From: Siphlonurus alternatus
Lineage: Eukaryota > Arthropoda > Insecta > Ephemeroptera > Siphlonuridae
Assembly: GCA_949825025.1 (NCBI GenBank)
Contig: OX463784.1
Span: 11,043,431 to 11,107,430, forward strand
Length of the DNA stretch: 64,000 nucleotides
Direction: 5' to 3'
A model generated the notes under the pieces. The model made no database searches. It was not told where the DNA came from and worked only from the letters and a program-made list of their open reading frames with translations. Made by a program: the position numbers and the translations under genes. This document shows positions 11,543 through 24,600 of the stretch, in pieces. Numbering within the stretch: the first letter of the stretch is position 1; every line of letters starts with the position of its first letter.

Positions 11543-13530
11543 AAGAGAAGAGAAAACCGGGGCAATTTTGTTATTAATATTATTATTATATAATAACTAC
11601 TATGCTGTTATTGCAAAATACATTTTATTATTATAATTATTATTTTACATTATAAATAATTTGTGTTCTATCTTCGTTGACAATGACTTTAAATTTTTTA
11701 AAGAGTGCCTGAGGGGAAGTATTGATTTATATGAGTTGTGGTAGAAAGTAGACTGTCTATAATAAACATTGCACTCGCGGAAGAGGAAAAACGTTTTCCT
11801 CGATCAGTGTATGCTAAACATAATGGTGTTACATATGCGCTTAAACTTCTTGTTTCACGATAGCTGCTAAGATGTACAATTAAATGCCTCTCCCTTAGGT
11901 AATATTATATATTATTTTAGGTTTCATATTTTAATATTGTTTATACGTTTCTGAATTATTTTAGATACGCTTCTACTTTATTTATATTTGTATATTAATC
12001 TAATTTCGTTATTCTTGTTTTATTAAGTGCATAGACATCACTGTACATTAAATAGGTTGCTTCTGCAGCCGTTTCTTTTTGCCCCATATACTCTCATGCT
12101 TTCTCTGTTTTTTATTTTCAGTCCATGAAATACTTAATAAATAAATATATTATATTGTATTAAATGTTTAGCTTATTAATAAAGGCATTAAAAGTACCGT
12201 TTTGCACCTTTTGTTATGATCGAACGTGATTTAAATGATTTAATACAAGAAATACAGAGTGTACACAAAGTTATTGGCATTTTTAGGCGTAAATAAAAAC
12301 TATAAAGGTAATTAACCGTCACACATGCATTTAATATTTAATACATCAAAATGTAGCTAGAATTTCTATGATTTAGAAACTTTTTACACAATTTAAGTTA
12401 AACTTATGGTTCTTCGGCCAGTAAAATTAGGAACCAAAAAAGAGATTTTTCGTTATTTCAGTCTCGTTACTCGTGTTTTTCAGCCTTCATGTAGCCGCTA
12501 ATCCCTGAAATTGTTAAATTTAAATCTTTCTATCTAGAAGTGGCTGTGTTTTACTGGACTCTCACCTTAGAGCATCTATCAGTATAGGCACACTATTGGT
12601 GGCACAGCATTGACTGCAGTGCAACTTCGGCCCTCGCCACATGTCTGTTTTGGGAGTAAAAAAGTGCCACAAATCCGTGTATATTTATTAAAATAAGTAG
12701 CTAAATTAATAATTATAATAAATAATTAAATTAATTTAAGTAAACTGTCATCATGCACTTGTTAATTATAATTATATATTCGGTGCACTCCTACTTTGGA
12801 GTGTTTTGTAGCTAGCTCAGAGTTGAAATGGCTCAAAAGGTTTTTAAAACTACTAGCACCCGGAGAGTCATATTAAATTTTTTGAGATCTTGAATATTAG
12901 TTTGATATTTAAAAAATAATAATAATTTATTTTTTTATAAATTTGTAAAAAAACGCCGATATCATCCAACATTTCCGTTATCTACCCTCCTCCTTTTTAA
13001 TAAGGTGGGTGTATTGCAAAAAAATATAATATAATATGTATTTCAATTTTTAATTTAAGCTATAACAAATACGGTAACAAAATTTTAATGAGAGTTATAG
13101 TTTTGAGAGAAAAATTGATTAGAGAAGTCTTTTGATGCTATTAATTAAAAAAAATATATTTTAAAACAATTAATTTCAGCATTTCAAGTCATCAATCTAC
13201 TTTTTTTTTTTGCACATTACTTTAATAATTTTTGTTTCTCATTTTTTTTTTTTTTTTTTTTTTTAATACCGTGATGTGGAACCACTGAATTCATGCAATG
13301 GTAAATTATTTTCTTGTAGAAAAATATTGCCCAAACCGCAATTTCCTTGCATGGTTAAAACTTTGAGCGAAATTTTCGTATCAATTTCTGTTTTAATATA
13401 TACCGCAATATATACAGGATCGAGTGAGAGAATGTTCCACAATCGTGCGTGTCACAGGAGATTTGTCATTTTATTACAAATTTAAATTTCCTACTAAAGT
13501 CTTGAAAATTTGCATCCAACACACCACAAA

Positions 13531-16500
13531 ATTTAAATTTCCACCTCCAAGACAAAATTGTTCCTTTATCCCCTGGTTTCATCAAATTTTTTTACGGATT
13601 CAATCAAAGAATGTTGTTACCTATAATCTGTGATGTGTCAGTAACTGGCACGACGTTTACTTCGTTCCCTAGAATTTTTTTTATACCGAGGATCGTTGAT
13701 TTTTTTTATTAAATTTCCACCTCCAAGACAAAATTGTTCCTTTATCCCCTGGTTTCATCAAATTTTTTTACGGATTCATTTAAAAGATGTTGTTACCTAT
13801 AATCTGTGATGTGTCAGTAACTGGCACGACGTTTACTTCGTTCCCTAGAAATTATTTTATACCGAGGATCGTTGATTTTTTTAATAAATTTCCACCTCCA
13901 AGACAAAATTGTTCCTTTATCCCCTGGTTTCATGAAATTTTTTTACGGATTCATTTAAAGAATGTTGTTACCTATAATCTGTGATGTTTCAGTAACTGGC
14001 ACGACGTTTATTTCGTTCCCTAGAAATTTTTTTATACCGAGGATCGTTGATTTTTTTAATAAATTTCCACCTCCAAGACAAAATTGTTCCTTTATCCCCT
14101 GATTTCATCAATTTTTTTTACGGATTCATTTAAAGGATGTTGTTACCTATAATCTGTGATGTGTCAGTAACTGGCACGACATACACTTCGTTCCTTAGAA
14201 ATTATTTTATACCGAGGATCGTTGATTTTTTTAATAAATTTCCACCTCCAAGACAAAATTGTTCCTTTATCCCCTGGTTTCATCAAATTTTTTTACGGAT
14301 TCATCTAAAGGATGTTGTAACCTATAATCTGTGATGTGTCAGTAACTGGCACGACGTTTACTTCGTTCCCTAGAAATTATTTTATACCGAGGATCGTTGA
14401 TTTTTTTAATAAATTTCCACCTCCAAGACAAATTGTTCCTTTATCCCCTGGTTTCATCAAATTTTTTTACGGATTCATTTAAAAGATGTTGTTACCTATA
14501 ATCTGTGATGTGTCAGTAACCAGCACGACGTACACTTCGTTCCCTAGAAATTTTTTTATACCGAGGATCGTTGTTTTTTTTTTAATAAATTTCCACCTCC
14601 AAGACAAATTGTTCCTTTATCCCCTGGTTTCATCAATTTTTTTTACGGAATCATTTAAAGGATGTTGTTACCTATAATCTGTGATGTGTCAGTAACCGGC
14701 ACGACGTACACTTCGTTCCCTAGAAATTTTTTTATACCGAGGATCGTTGTTTTTTATTAATAAATTTCCACCTCCAAGTCAAAATTGTTCCTTTATTCCC
14801 TGGTTTCATGAAATTTTTTTACGGATTCATTTAAAACATGTTGTTACCTATAATCTGTGATGTGTCAGTAACTGGCACGACGTTTACTTCGTTCCCTAGA
14901 AATTATTTTATACCGATCGAGGATCGTTGATTTTTTTAATAAATTTCCACCTCCAAGACAAAAGTGTTCCTTTATCCCCTGGTTTCATCAAATTTTTTTA
15001 CGGATTCATTTAAAGAATGTTGTTACCTATAATCTGTGATGTGTCAGTAACTGGCACGACGTTTATTTCGTTCCCTAGAAATTATTTTATACCGAGGATC
15101 GTTGATTTTTTTAATAAATTTCCACCTCCAAGACAAAATTGTTCCTTTATCCCCTGGTTTCATCAAATTTTTTTACGGATTCATTTAAAGGATGTTGTTA
15201 CCTATAATCTGTGATGTGTCAGTAACCGGCACGACGTACACTTCGTTCCCTAGAAATTATTTTATACCGAGGATCGTTGATTTTTTTAATAAATTTCCAC
15301 CTCCAAGACAAAATTGTTCCTTTATCCCCTGGTTTCATCAAATTTTTTTACGGATTCATTTAAAGGATGTTGTTACCTATAATCTGTGATGTGTCAGTAA
15401 CCGGCACGACGTACACTTCGTTCCCTAGAAATTATTTTATACCGAGGATCGTTGATTTTTTTAATAAATTTCCACCTCCAAGACAAAATTGTTCCTTTAT
15501 CCCCTGGTTTCATCAAATTTTTTTACGGATTCATTTAAAGAATGTTGTTACCTATAATCTGTGATGTGTCAGTAACTGGCACGACGTTTATTTCGTTCCC
15601 TAGAAATTTTTTTATACCGAGGATCGTTGATTTTTTTAATAAATTTCCACCTCCAAGACAAAATTGTTCCTTTATCCCCTGGTTTCATCAAATTTTTTTA
15701 CGGATTCATTTAAAGGATGTTGTTACCTATAATCTGTGATGTGTCAGTAACCAGCACGACGTACACTTCGTTCCCTAGAAATTTTTTTATACCGAGGATC
15801 GTTGTTTTTTATTAATAAATTTCCACCTCCAAGTCAAAATTGTTCCTTTATTCCCTGGTTTCATGAAATTTTTTTACGGATTCATTTAAAACATGTTGTT
15901 ACCTATAATCTGTGATGTGTCAGTAACTGGCACGACGTTTACTTCGTTCCCTAGAAATTATTTTATACCGATCGAGGATCGTTGATTTTTTTAATAAATT
16001 TCCACCTCCAAGACAAAAGTGTTCCTTTATCCCCTGGTTTCATCAAATTTTTTTACGGATTCATTTAAAGAATGTTGTTACCTATAATCTGTGATGTGTC
16101 AGTAACTGGCACGACGTTTATTTCGTTCCCTAGAAATTATTTTATACCGAGGATCGTTGATTTTTTTAATAAATTTCCACCTCCAAGACAAAATTGTTCC
16201 TTTATCCCCTGGTTTCATCAAATTTTTTTACGGATTCATTTAAAGGATGTTGTTACCTATAATCTGTGATGTGTCAGTAACCGGCACGACGTACACTTCG
16301 TTCCCTAGAAATTATTTTATACCGAGGATCGTTGATTTTTTTAATAAATTTCCACCTCCAAGACAAAATTGTTCCTTTATCCCCTGGTTTCATCAAATTT
16401 TTTTACGGATTCATTTAAAGAATGTTGTTACCTATAATCTGTGATGTGTCAGTAACTGGCACGACGTTTATTTCGTTCCCTAGAAATTTTTTTATACCGA

Positions 16501-19500
16501 GGATCGTTGATTTTTTTAATAAATTTCCACCTCCAAGACAAAATTGTTCCTTTATCCCCTGGTTTCATCAAATTTTTTTACGGATTCATTTAAAGGATGT
16601 TGTTACCTATAATCTGTGATGTGTCAGTAACCAGCACGACGTACACTTCGTTCCCTAGAAATTTTTTTATACCGAGGATCGTTGTTTTTTTTTTAATAAA
16701 TTTCCACCTCCAAGACAAATTGTTCCTTTATCCCCTGGTTTCATCAATTTTTTTTACGGAATCATTTAAAGGATGTTGTTACCTATAATCTGTGATGTGT
16801 CAGTAACCGGCACGACGTACACTTCGTTCCCTAGAAATTTTTTTATACCGAGGATCGTTGTTTTTTATTAATAAATTTCCACCTCCAAGTCAAAATTGTT
16901 CCTTTATTCCCTGGTTTCATGAAATTTTTTTACGGATTCATTTAAAACATGTTGTTACCTATAATCTGTGATGTGTCAGTAACTGGCACGACGTTTACTT
17001 CGTTCCCTAGAAATTATTTTATACCGATCGAGGATCGTTGATTTTTTTAATAAATTTCCACCTCCAAGACAAAAGTGTTCCTTTATCCCCTGGTTTCATC
17101 AAATTTTTTTACGGATTCATTTAAAGAATGTTGTTACCTATAATCTGTGATGTGTCAGTAACCGGCACGACGTACACTTCGTTCCCTAGAAATTATTTTA
17201 TACCGAGGATCGTTGATTTTTTTAATAAATTTCCACCTCCAAGACAAAATTGTTCCTTTATCCCCTGGTTTCATCAAATTTTTTTACGGATTCATTTAAA
17301 GGATGTTGTTACCTATAATCTGTGATGTGTCAGTAACCGGCACGACGTACACTTCGTTCCCTAGAAATTATTTTATACCGAGGATCGTTGATTTTTTTAA
17401 TAAATTTCCAGCTCCAAGACAAAATTGTTCCTTTATCCCCTGGTTTCATCAAATTTTTTTACGGATTCATTTAAAGGATGTTGTTACCTATAATCTGTGA
17501 TGTGTCAGTAACCGGCACGACGTACACTTCGTTCCCTAGAAATTATTTTATACCGAGGATCGTTGATTTTTTTAATAAATTTCCACCTCCAAGACAAAAT
17601 TGTTCCTTTATCCCCTGGTTTCATCAAATTTTTTTACGGATTCATTTAAAGAATGTTGTTACCTATAATCTGTGATGTGTCAGTAACTGGCACGACGTTT
17701 ATTTCGTTCCCTAGAAATTTTTTTATACCGAGGATCGTTGATTTTTTTAATAAATTTCCACCTCCAAGACAAAATTGTTCCTTTATCCCCTGGTTTCATC
17801 AAATTTTTTTACGGATTCATTTAAAGGATGTTGTTACCTATAATCTGTGATGTGTCAGTAACCAGCACGACGTACACTTCGTTCCCTAGAAATTTTTTTA
17901 TACCGAGGATCGTTGTTTTTTTTTTAATAAATTTCCACCTCCAAGACAAATTGTTCCTTTATCCCCTGGTTTCATCAATTTTTTTTACGGAATCATTTAA
18001 AGGATGTTGTTACCTATAATCTGTGATGTGTCAGTAACTGGCACGACGTTTACTTCGTTCCCTAGAAATTATTTTATACCGATCGAGGATCGTTGATTTT
18101 TTTAATAAATTTCCACCTCCAAGACAAAAGTGTTCCTTTATCCCCTGGTTTCATCAAATTTTTTTACGGATTCATTTAAAGAATGTTGTTACCTATAATC
18201 TGTGATGTGTCAGTAACTGGCACGACGTTTATTTCGTTCCCTAGAAATTATTTTATACCGAGGATATCGTTGATTTTTTTAATAAATTTCCACCTCCAAG
18301 ACAAAAGTGTTCCTTTATCCCCTGGTTTCATCAAATTTTTTTACGGATTCATTTAAAGAATGTTGTTACCTATAATCTGTGATGTGTCAGTAACTGGCAC
18401 GACGTTTATTTCGTTCCCTAGAAATTATTTTATACCGAGGATCGTTGATTTTTTTAATAAATTTCCACCTCCAAGACAAAATTGTTCCTTTATCCCCTGG
18501 TTTCATCAAATTTTTTTACGGATTCATTTAAAGGATGTTGTTACCTATAATCTGTGATGTGTCAGTAACCGGCACGACGTACACTTCGTTCCCTAGAAAT
18601 TATTTTATACCGAGGATCGTTGATTTTTTTAATAAATTTCCACCTCCAAGACAAAATTGTTCCTTTATCCCCTGGTTTCATCAAATTTTTTTACGGATTC
18701 ATTTAAAGGATGTTGTTACCTATAATCTGTGATGTGTCAGTAACCGGCACGACGTACACTTCGTTCCCTAGAAATTATTTTATACCGAGGATCGTTGATT
18801 TTTTTAATAAATTTCCACCTCCAAGACAAAATTGTTCCTTTATCCCCTGGTTTCATCAAATTTTTTTACGGATTCATTTAAAGGATGTTGTTACCTATAA
18901 TCTGTGATGTGTCAGTAACCGGCACGACGTACACTTCGTTCCCTAGAAATTATTTTATACCGAGGATCGTTGATTTTTTTAATAAATTTCCACCTCCAAG
19001 ACAAAATTGTTCCTTTATCCCCTGGTTTCATCAAATTTTTTTACGGATTCATTTAAAGAATGTTGTTACCTATAATCTGTGATGTGTCAGTAACTGGCAC
19101 GACGTTTATTTCGTTCCCTAGAAATTTTTTTATACCGAGGATCGTTGATTTTTTTAATAAATTTCCACCTCCAAGACAAAATTGTTCCTTTATCCCCTGG
19201 TTTCATGAATTTTTTTTACGGATTCATTTAAAAGATGTTGTTTTTTATAATTTGTGATGTGTCAGTAATTGGCACGACGTACACTTCGTTCCCTAGAAAT
19301 TTTTTTATACCGAGGATCGTTGATTTTTTTAATAAATTTCCACCTCCAAGACAAAATTGTTCCTTTATCCCCTGGTTTCATGAAATTTTTTTACGGATTC
19401 ATTTAAAGGATGTTGTTACCTATAATCTGTGATGTGTCAGTAACTGGCACGACGTACACTTCGTTCCCTAGAAATTTTTTTATACCGAGGATCGATTTTT

Positions 19501-20006
19501 TTTTTTTATAAATTACACCTCCAAGACAAAATTGTTCCTTTATCCCCTGGTTTCATGAAATTTTCTTACGGATTCATTTAAAAGATTTTGTTACCTATAA
19601 TCTGTGATGTGTCAGTAACTGGCACGACGTACACTTCGTTCCCTAGAAATTTTTTTATACCGAGGATCGTTGATTTTTTTTATTAAATTTCCACCTCCAA
19701 GACAAAATTGTTCCTTTATCCCCTGGTTTCATCAAATTTTTTTACGGATTCATTTAAAGGATGTTGTTACCTATAATCTGTGATTTGTCAGTAACTGGCA
19801 CGACGTTTATTTCGTTCCCTAGAAATTTTTTTATACCGAGGATCGTTGTTTTTTTTTAATAAATTTCCACCTCCAAGACAAAATTGTTCCTTTATCCCCT
19901 GGTTTCATCAAATTTTTTTACGGATTCATTATAAGGATGTTGTTACCTATAATCTGTGTTGTGTCAGTAACTGGCACGACGTACACTTCGTTCCCTAGAA
20001 ATTTTA
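13531..20006 (+). repeat. Right tandem array, ~175-bp unit, about 37 copies, with higher-order repeats
   Basis: The landmark TTCGTTCCCTAGAAATT recurs about every 175 bp from 13663 to 19992, roughly 37 units, in inverted orientation to the left array. Variant-unit markers recur with a longer period of about 1055 bp: ACCGATCGAGGATCG at about 14914, 15969, 17024 and 18080, and TTTTTTATTAATAAATTTCC with TTTATTCCCTGG at about 14748, 15803 and 16858. This is a six-unit higher-order repeat in roughly four copies. A repeated 65-codon frame (starting MLLPIICDVS) is a by-product of the unit. Confidence 0.95.
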
Positions 20007-20304
20007 AAATTTAATTAATAAAAGCTCGGACACACATGGCATTTAAAATTTTGCCGCCTTTAATTTTTTAGTTTAGCTAATTTCGCTAATTTCTTATTAA
20101 ATAATCATAGAATTTTTATAAATGACACTTAAATGTTATAAATACTATTTATATTCAGTCTACAGGTCGTTTATAATCCATATAACCCGAGAAATAACGT
20201 TTTAATATACAATCAAGATCAATGTGCGAGGGTTGTACTTTTCCGTGACGTCACAATTCCTTGGAGCTGGCGTGGAGGTGATTTGGAGGTAACTTCAGCT
20301 GGGT
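20007..20304 (-). repeat. Right outer inverted repeat of the giant foldback
   Basis: Inverted partner of 4717-5027; it carries TGACGTCA at 20246 and ends GCTGGGT directly before the target duplication. Differences from the left copy are scattered single bases and small gaps, so the arms are not a freshly copied palindrome. Confidence 0.85.
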
Positions 20305-20313
20305 AACTTGTTA
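20305..20313. other. Target-site duplication, right copy
   Basis: AACTTGTTA, identical to 4708-4716; marks the right edge of the giant foldback about 0.8 kb upstream of the BTB-zinc-finger start codon. Confidence 0.8.
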
Positions 20314-21121
20314 TGCATTAGTGTTCGAAAGGAAGTATTTTTTAGGGGACAAATCAACTTTTCATTTGCAGCAATAGTGTAATATTTTATGATGATTTTA
20401 TGTGACAATTGTTAATTTGACTGCCTAAGCTCATCTATATGTATTTCAATTTACAAGAACGTCAGTTTATTACGTAATTTTGTTTTTTATTATTATTTTT
20501 TTTTTGCCGCCACTCCTTCATTTGTCGTCTGCTAGAAATCAGCTGTTACAAAAAACTAAACTTCAAAGAAAATCGATGACAGTATTTCAGTGACTTTTAA
20601 TTAAAATATGTGATATTTACGAAGATAATTTTTAGTGTTAAGTATTATAAAAAAGCTAATGAACATTTTTTTTGCTCACAGACGCTAAATAAATACGCCT
20701 GGAATGAATTATTAACATTGCAAATACAGTGACAGTTCGGTGACCTTTTCGGTGATTACGAAAATTAAATTTTTACTGATTGTTTTTCAAAGATGTATCC
20801 TCAGCTATTTATGCTTACCGGTACTTTTACATTTACCGGTAAACAGAATTTTACTATTTTACGAGAAGTAAACATAATTTTAAGCCCAGAATAAATCGTT
20901 TTTCTGTCGCTAACATGTAATATTCAATCACAGCATTCTATATTGATTTTATTGATATTATTTTTATGTTAACTATACCAATTCTAGTCTATATTATCAC
21001 AGTATTATACCATATTGATTATATTTCCTAAAAAAATACAAAACTTAAGACTTATATCCTTAGCCTTTATGCTTTTGCAATAATTGTAGTTTAATCTTCT
21101 GTAAAATAAAATTTATTGACG
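20314..21121 (+). promoter_or_regulatory. Upstream region / 5'UTR of the BTB-ZF gene
   Basis: About 800 bp between the giant foldback and the start codon. It is AT-rich, and no TATA box or initiator could be assigned with confidence. It must contain the 5'UTR or the acceptor of an upstream non-coding exon. Any promoter further upstream would lie in or beyond the foldback. Confidence 0.35.
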
Positions 21122-21673
21122 ATGGCTCCAACAGATTACTCAATGAACTTTACTGAAACTGAGCATGGAAACTCAATGCTGGAAAAACTCAGAAGCCAGC
21201 GTGAAGAAGGAAGATTCTGCGACGTCACACTTTACGTTGAGGGCAAGACTTTTCGAGCTCATCGCAGCGTTCTTGCATCATGCTCTCCGTATTTTGACTC
21301 GATCCTCAAAATGCATCGCGTCGTCAAAGAAAGACTTACCGTAACTTGTCAGAACTCTGAAGTATTTCAATGTCTAATCAATTATATGTACACTGGCAAT
21401 GTCATGATTGATAGAGATAATGTGACGGAAATGCTAAGACTGGCAAATCATTTTCTAGTTAATAAATTAAAGTATCATTGTGAAGAGTATCTAGGCAAAA
21501 ATCTTGATATCAGTAATTGTCTTAGCGTTAGGAATTTAGCGGAGAAGTACAACATGACGGAGCTAGCGAAACATGTCACGACTTTTATTAAGACCAACGT
21601 CCAAGATCTGACCAAGCAAGAAGAAATGCTCAAGTTAACGTCAACTCAAATTCAAGACTTCATCGGAGATAAG
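21122..21673 (+). CDS. Exon 1: BTB domain and start of BACK
   Basis: 184 codons, phase 0 at the donor (AAG|GTAAAG). It encodes residues 1-184: a short N-terminal tail, the BTB/POZ core (about 20-125) and the first BACK helices ([21 protein letters not shown]). The open frame runs past the donor to 21781, but that part is intronic. The TTG six bases upstream of the ATG also lies in frame but is not a credible start. Confidence 0.88.
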
Positions 21674-24600
21674 GTAAAGTATCTTTCTTGGAGATTTTCT
21701 ATCTTGGTGGAAAAACTATCAAAAAATAGAGTACCAGTATGCTCCTTGCCTCTGAAAAGTTTCTTTCTGAAGCCTTGTTAATCACCATGCAGTGTGTTAC
21801 ATTTACAGGGTATGGTGATTAACAAGGCTGCAGAAGGGAACTTTTCAGAGGCGACGAGTGTACAGAGCTGGTTGGTCTTTTTTTATATAAAAAAAAGACA
21901 ATACTGTACCAGAGAATAGATGTGTCTGATATATCTATCTATTCTCTGACTTTACTGTATAAAAAACAAAAATCCATTACATTATAATTCTTCTTTGTCT
22001 CTCTATAGGGCCTTTTTGTGTGTGTTTTCCTAAAAACAGCTGTCAATACAGTAAAATTTAAAAGAAAAAATACTTAAATTTCATTTATTTTAACATTTGG
22101 TACAGTAAATTGCTTTTAAATTAAACTTTCTCCTCTCGATGTTTCAGAGCCTGGACTTGCCGAGTGACTCCCTACTGGCGGTGCTCTGTGCCTGGGTACA
22201 CTCCGACCCTTCTCGCGAGTCCGTCTTCCCCTCGCTGCTGGAGCTGGTCTCTGATTGGTCGCGGCTGACTGACGAGCAGATCTGTGGACACCTCGACTCC
22301 CAGCCCCTCTACGCCGGCAGTGCGGACTGTCTGCTGTTGGTGCTGAGGAACTTGGTCAACGAGAGTCGCCTGCCTCTGCAGTACCAGAGTACCTTCCAGG
22401 CACTCAGCTGCAAGATGGCCGGAACACAGGTAATGAGCTTGATATGAAGTGAAGCCCTGGTGAAAATTAGCTGTTCCAGTGTTAAAATTCAAGTGGATTT
22501 TGCATCTAAAACAGCAGTTAATTTTCAACTGGATAAATTATGCAAAGAAATTGGTTTTCTTAAAACCTCAGATCTTCCACAACATCTGCTAAGATCCTAT
22601 GATTTTTGCAAAAATGCAGATCCTGGAAAGACTTTTAATAGCAGTGAAAATATAAGAAGTATTAGCGGAGTAAAAAGTAGTGTACGGACAGTACAGTACA
22701 GTATTTTTTTTTTTTTTTTTTAGAATGAAAAACACAGTTTTTTTACCGTTCACTTAATGTCTGTGTAGCATTGAAATGGACTGTTACAAAATTATATCCT
22801 AAATTGTGTCTTTCTAGTCTCTAAAGCTAAGAATAATAAAGACAATTCTACCTTTTCTTAATTAGTAGGAAGACCTTTAAAAACATACTGTATACTGTAA
22901 TTATATACAGTTTGTTCATTTCTTATTTATTTTTATTTTTTTAGATACTATATTTATACCATTTGTACTAACGTTGTAAGCACCTTTTTTATTTATTTAT
23001 TTTTTTATTCTCATTCTGATGTACCTCTTGTAATATTCTGTATCTGATAGGAGGCTGTTCCCGAGAACGTTGCGGAGCAGCCACCTGACTGTCTGGCCAA
23101 TCAGCAATTAGATCTGGAGGCTGAGGAGGGGGAGTCAGCCAATCAGGATCTGCCTTGCAAGCCAGCTCCGCCAGGTAAGTGTGAGCATACACACTACATA
23201 ATATTTTTTTATTTTCATTTATTTATTTTTTTAATACAAAGTCTGAGAGTCAAAGGGAAAAATAGTGTACCAAAACTAATCAATAGATCAATACAGATCT
23301 GTAATAGAAAATTTTATGCTAGCTAGCTTTTAAATTTAAAACGTCTTTAACTTATAGGGTTACAAAATTATCTTTCCTTGCCAAAAGATGGCTGTAGCGT
23401 TAATGTATTAATGTATTTTTCAAACAATGCAGACTTTTATTTTTGAAGGAAAATTTCCTAGCCAAGGAATGTTTATACATATGCACAGAAAACTGAATTT
23501 GTGACACTCACTTCAACTTGGTTAAAGTAGTTTAATATATTTTTGTGCAGATGACTATTATAGTTTTTGTCTGAAAATTCTCTGTTAAAATAAAATATTG
23601 ACAAACCATCTGTTGAAATTTCTTCGTCAACACCTACACCACCCCATGTTGCCAAGTTTCTGTGTCTCACTTGCTCCTCCTGCCCACAGTTCGCCAGAGT
23701 TCTGAGGAGCGGTCTCGCCACCGTCGTAAAGCCACCGCCGTGTCCCACCTCTGGCGCACCCCTGCAGCAAGACTCAACGCCTTGCGACGAATGCAGGGAC
23801 GCATGCAGGCTCTGCAGGCCCTCAGCAGAAGGGAGAGTCTGGAGGAGGAGGGGGTGGATGACCCCACACAGCCAGGTGAGGAGGGGGGTTGAGATGAAAG
23901 AGGAGGAGACATAATTAAGTCAAAGACCTCAGCCTCAAGAGATTTTTTTATCTATTGATTCATCCACTAAAAATAATCCATTTTACAAAGCTTTAAAAGA
24001 ATATTGTTATATTGACAGAGTAACTTAAAAATTGTATTACAAAGTAACTTAAAAATTGTATTACTATAAAAATAAAGCATTTTGTTCAATTTTTGGAATG
24101 CTGACTGTCCCTTTTTAATACAGTAAAAAAAATTCCAGAACAAGTGCTTGTTAAATAAATACTGTATTACAATTTTGAAATTTATTTAATTTAAAGTTTG
24201 TAAATACTATAGAATTAATTGTAAATTAAGTTAAACAAGAACTTTATGTTATAAGGAGATTTAGATTTTGAAGCAGGTTTTAAGAATCATACTCAAATTT
24301 TCTTGCAATGTAATTAATTCTGAACATTCTGGTTTTTATTAAAAGATTTGACTATCACAGTAAGAAAGACGAGAACTTGCTCTGCTTACAGACTGCACTG
24401 CCGGGGAGAGTGAGGGCTTGTGCTGCCATCTGTGTGATTTCACTGCCAGCGACGTGAGCGCTCTAGAGGCCCACGCAGCCACGCAGCACGCCCAGACAGT
24501 GCGTTACAAGTGTGGAGTGTGCGGCCACACATGCGAGCTCAACAAGCAGTACTACGCCCACATGAGAGAGCACTTCCCAGGTCCTCCCTTCAACTGCGAC

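Larger units (their letters stand above)
8919..13530. other. Central region of the giant foldback, no coding content
   Basis: About 4.6 kb without a credible gene. It holds a 0.7-kb palindrome (9326-10034), a GC-richer patch with repeated inverted phrases around GCGCCAAAGCCGA (10120-10380), a MULE-like insertion with 9-bp duplications (10831-11542) and poly-T tracts near 13205 and 13245. Nothing resembling a MuDR or NOF-type transposase is visible. Confidence 0.7.
4717..20304. mobile_element. Giant Foldback-type element, 15.6 kb, with tandem-repeat inverted arms
   Basis: Order: outer inverted repeat (4717-5027), left array of a ~175-bp unit in one orientation (5030-8918), unique centre (8919-13530), right array of the same unit in the opposite orientation (13531-20006), outer inverted repeat (20007-20304). 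The tips read ACCGTGCATAACTTAGC and ACCCAGCTGAAGTTACC, then share TCACCTCCACGCCAGCTCCA. A perfect 9-bp direct repeat flanks the whole. Long inverted repeats built of tandem units plus 9-bp duplications are the known layout of Drosophila Foldback elements, placed near Mutator-like (MULE) transposons. No transposase frame is visible, so it is presumably non-autonomous. Assembly error is the main alternative, but the flanking duplication argues against it. Confidence 0.85.

Noticed and set aside
5783..19432. Dozens of near-identical 65-codon open frames (MLLPIICDVS...)
   Set aside because: The unit is ~175 bp, not a multiple of 3, and each frame ends just inside the next unit. The frames track the repeat phase, appear on opposite strands in the two arms, and vary freely. 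They are a by-product of the tandem repeat.
5030..20006. Arrays considered as CRISPR-like or centromeric satellite
   Set aside because: Units are contiguous without unique spacers, the host is eukaryotic, and the arrays are inverted around a centre with flanking inverted repeats and a target duplication. That fits a foldback transposon better than a stand-alone satellite.
4717..20304. Giant palindrome as an assembly artefact
   Set aside because: The arms differ in unit number, unit variants and outer-repeat sequence, and a direct repeat flanks the structure. A false inverted duplication would give identical arms and no target duplication. It is not fully excluded without reads.
21116..21121. 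Start of the BTB protein at the in-frame TTG at 21116
   Set aside because: A good-context ATG lies six bases downstream; non-ATG initiation is not supported.
21674..21781. Extension of BTB exon 1 to the stop at 21780
   Set aside because: A GTAAAG donor at 21674 and a frame-matched acceptor at 22148 continue into a BACK domain; the extension is intronic and part of an inverted repeat.
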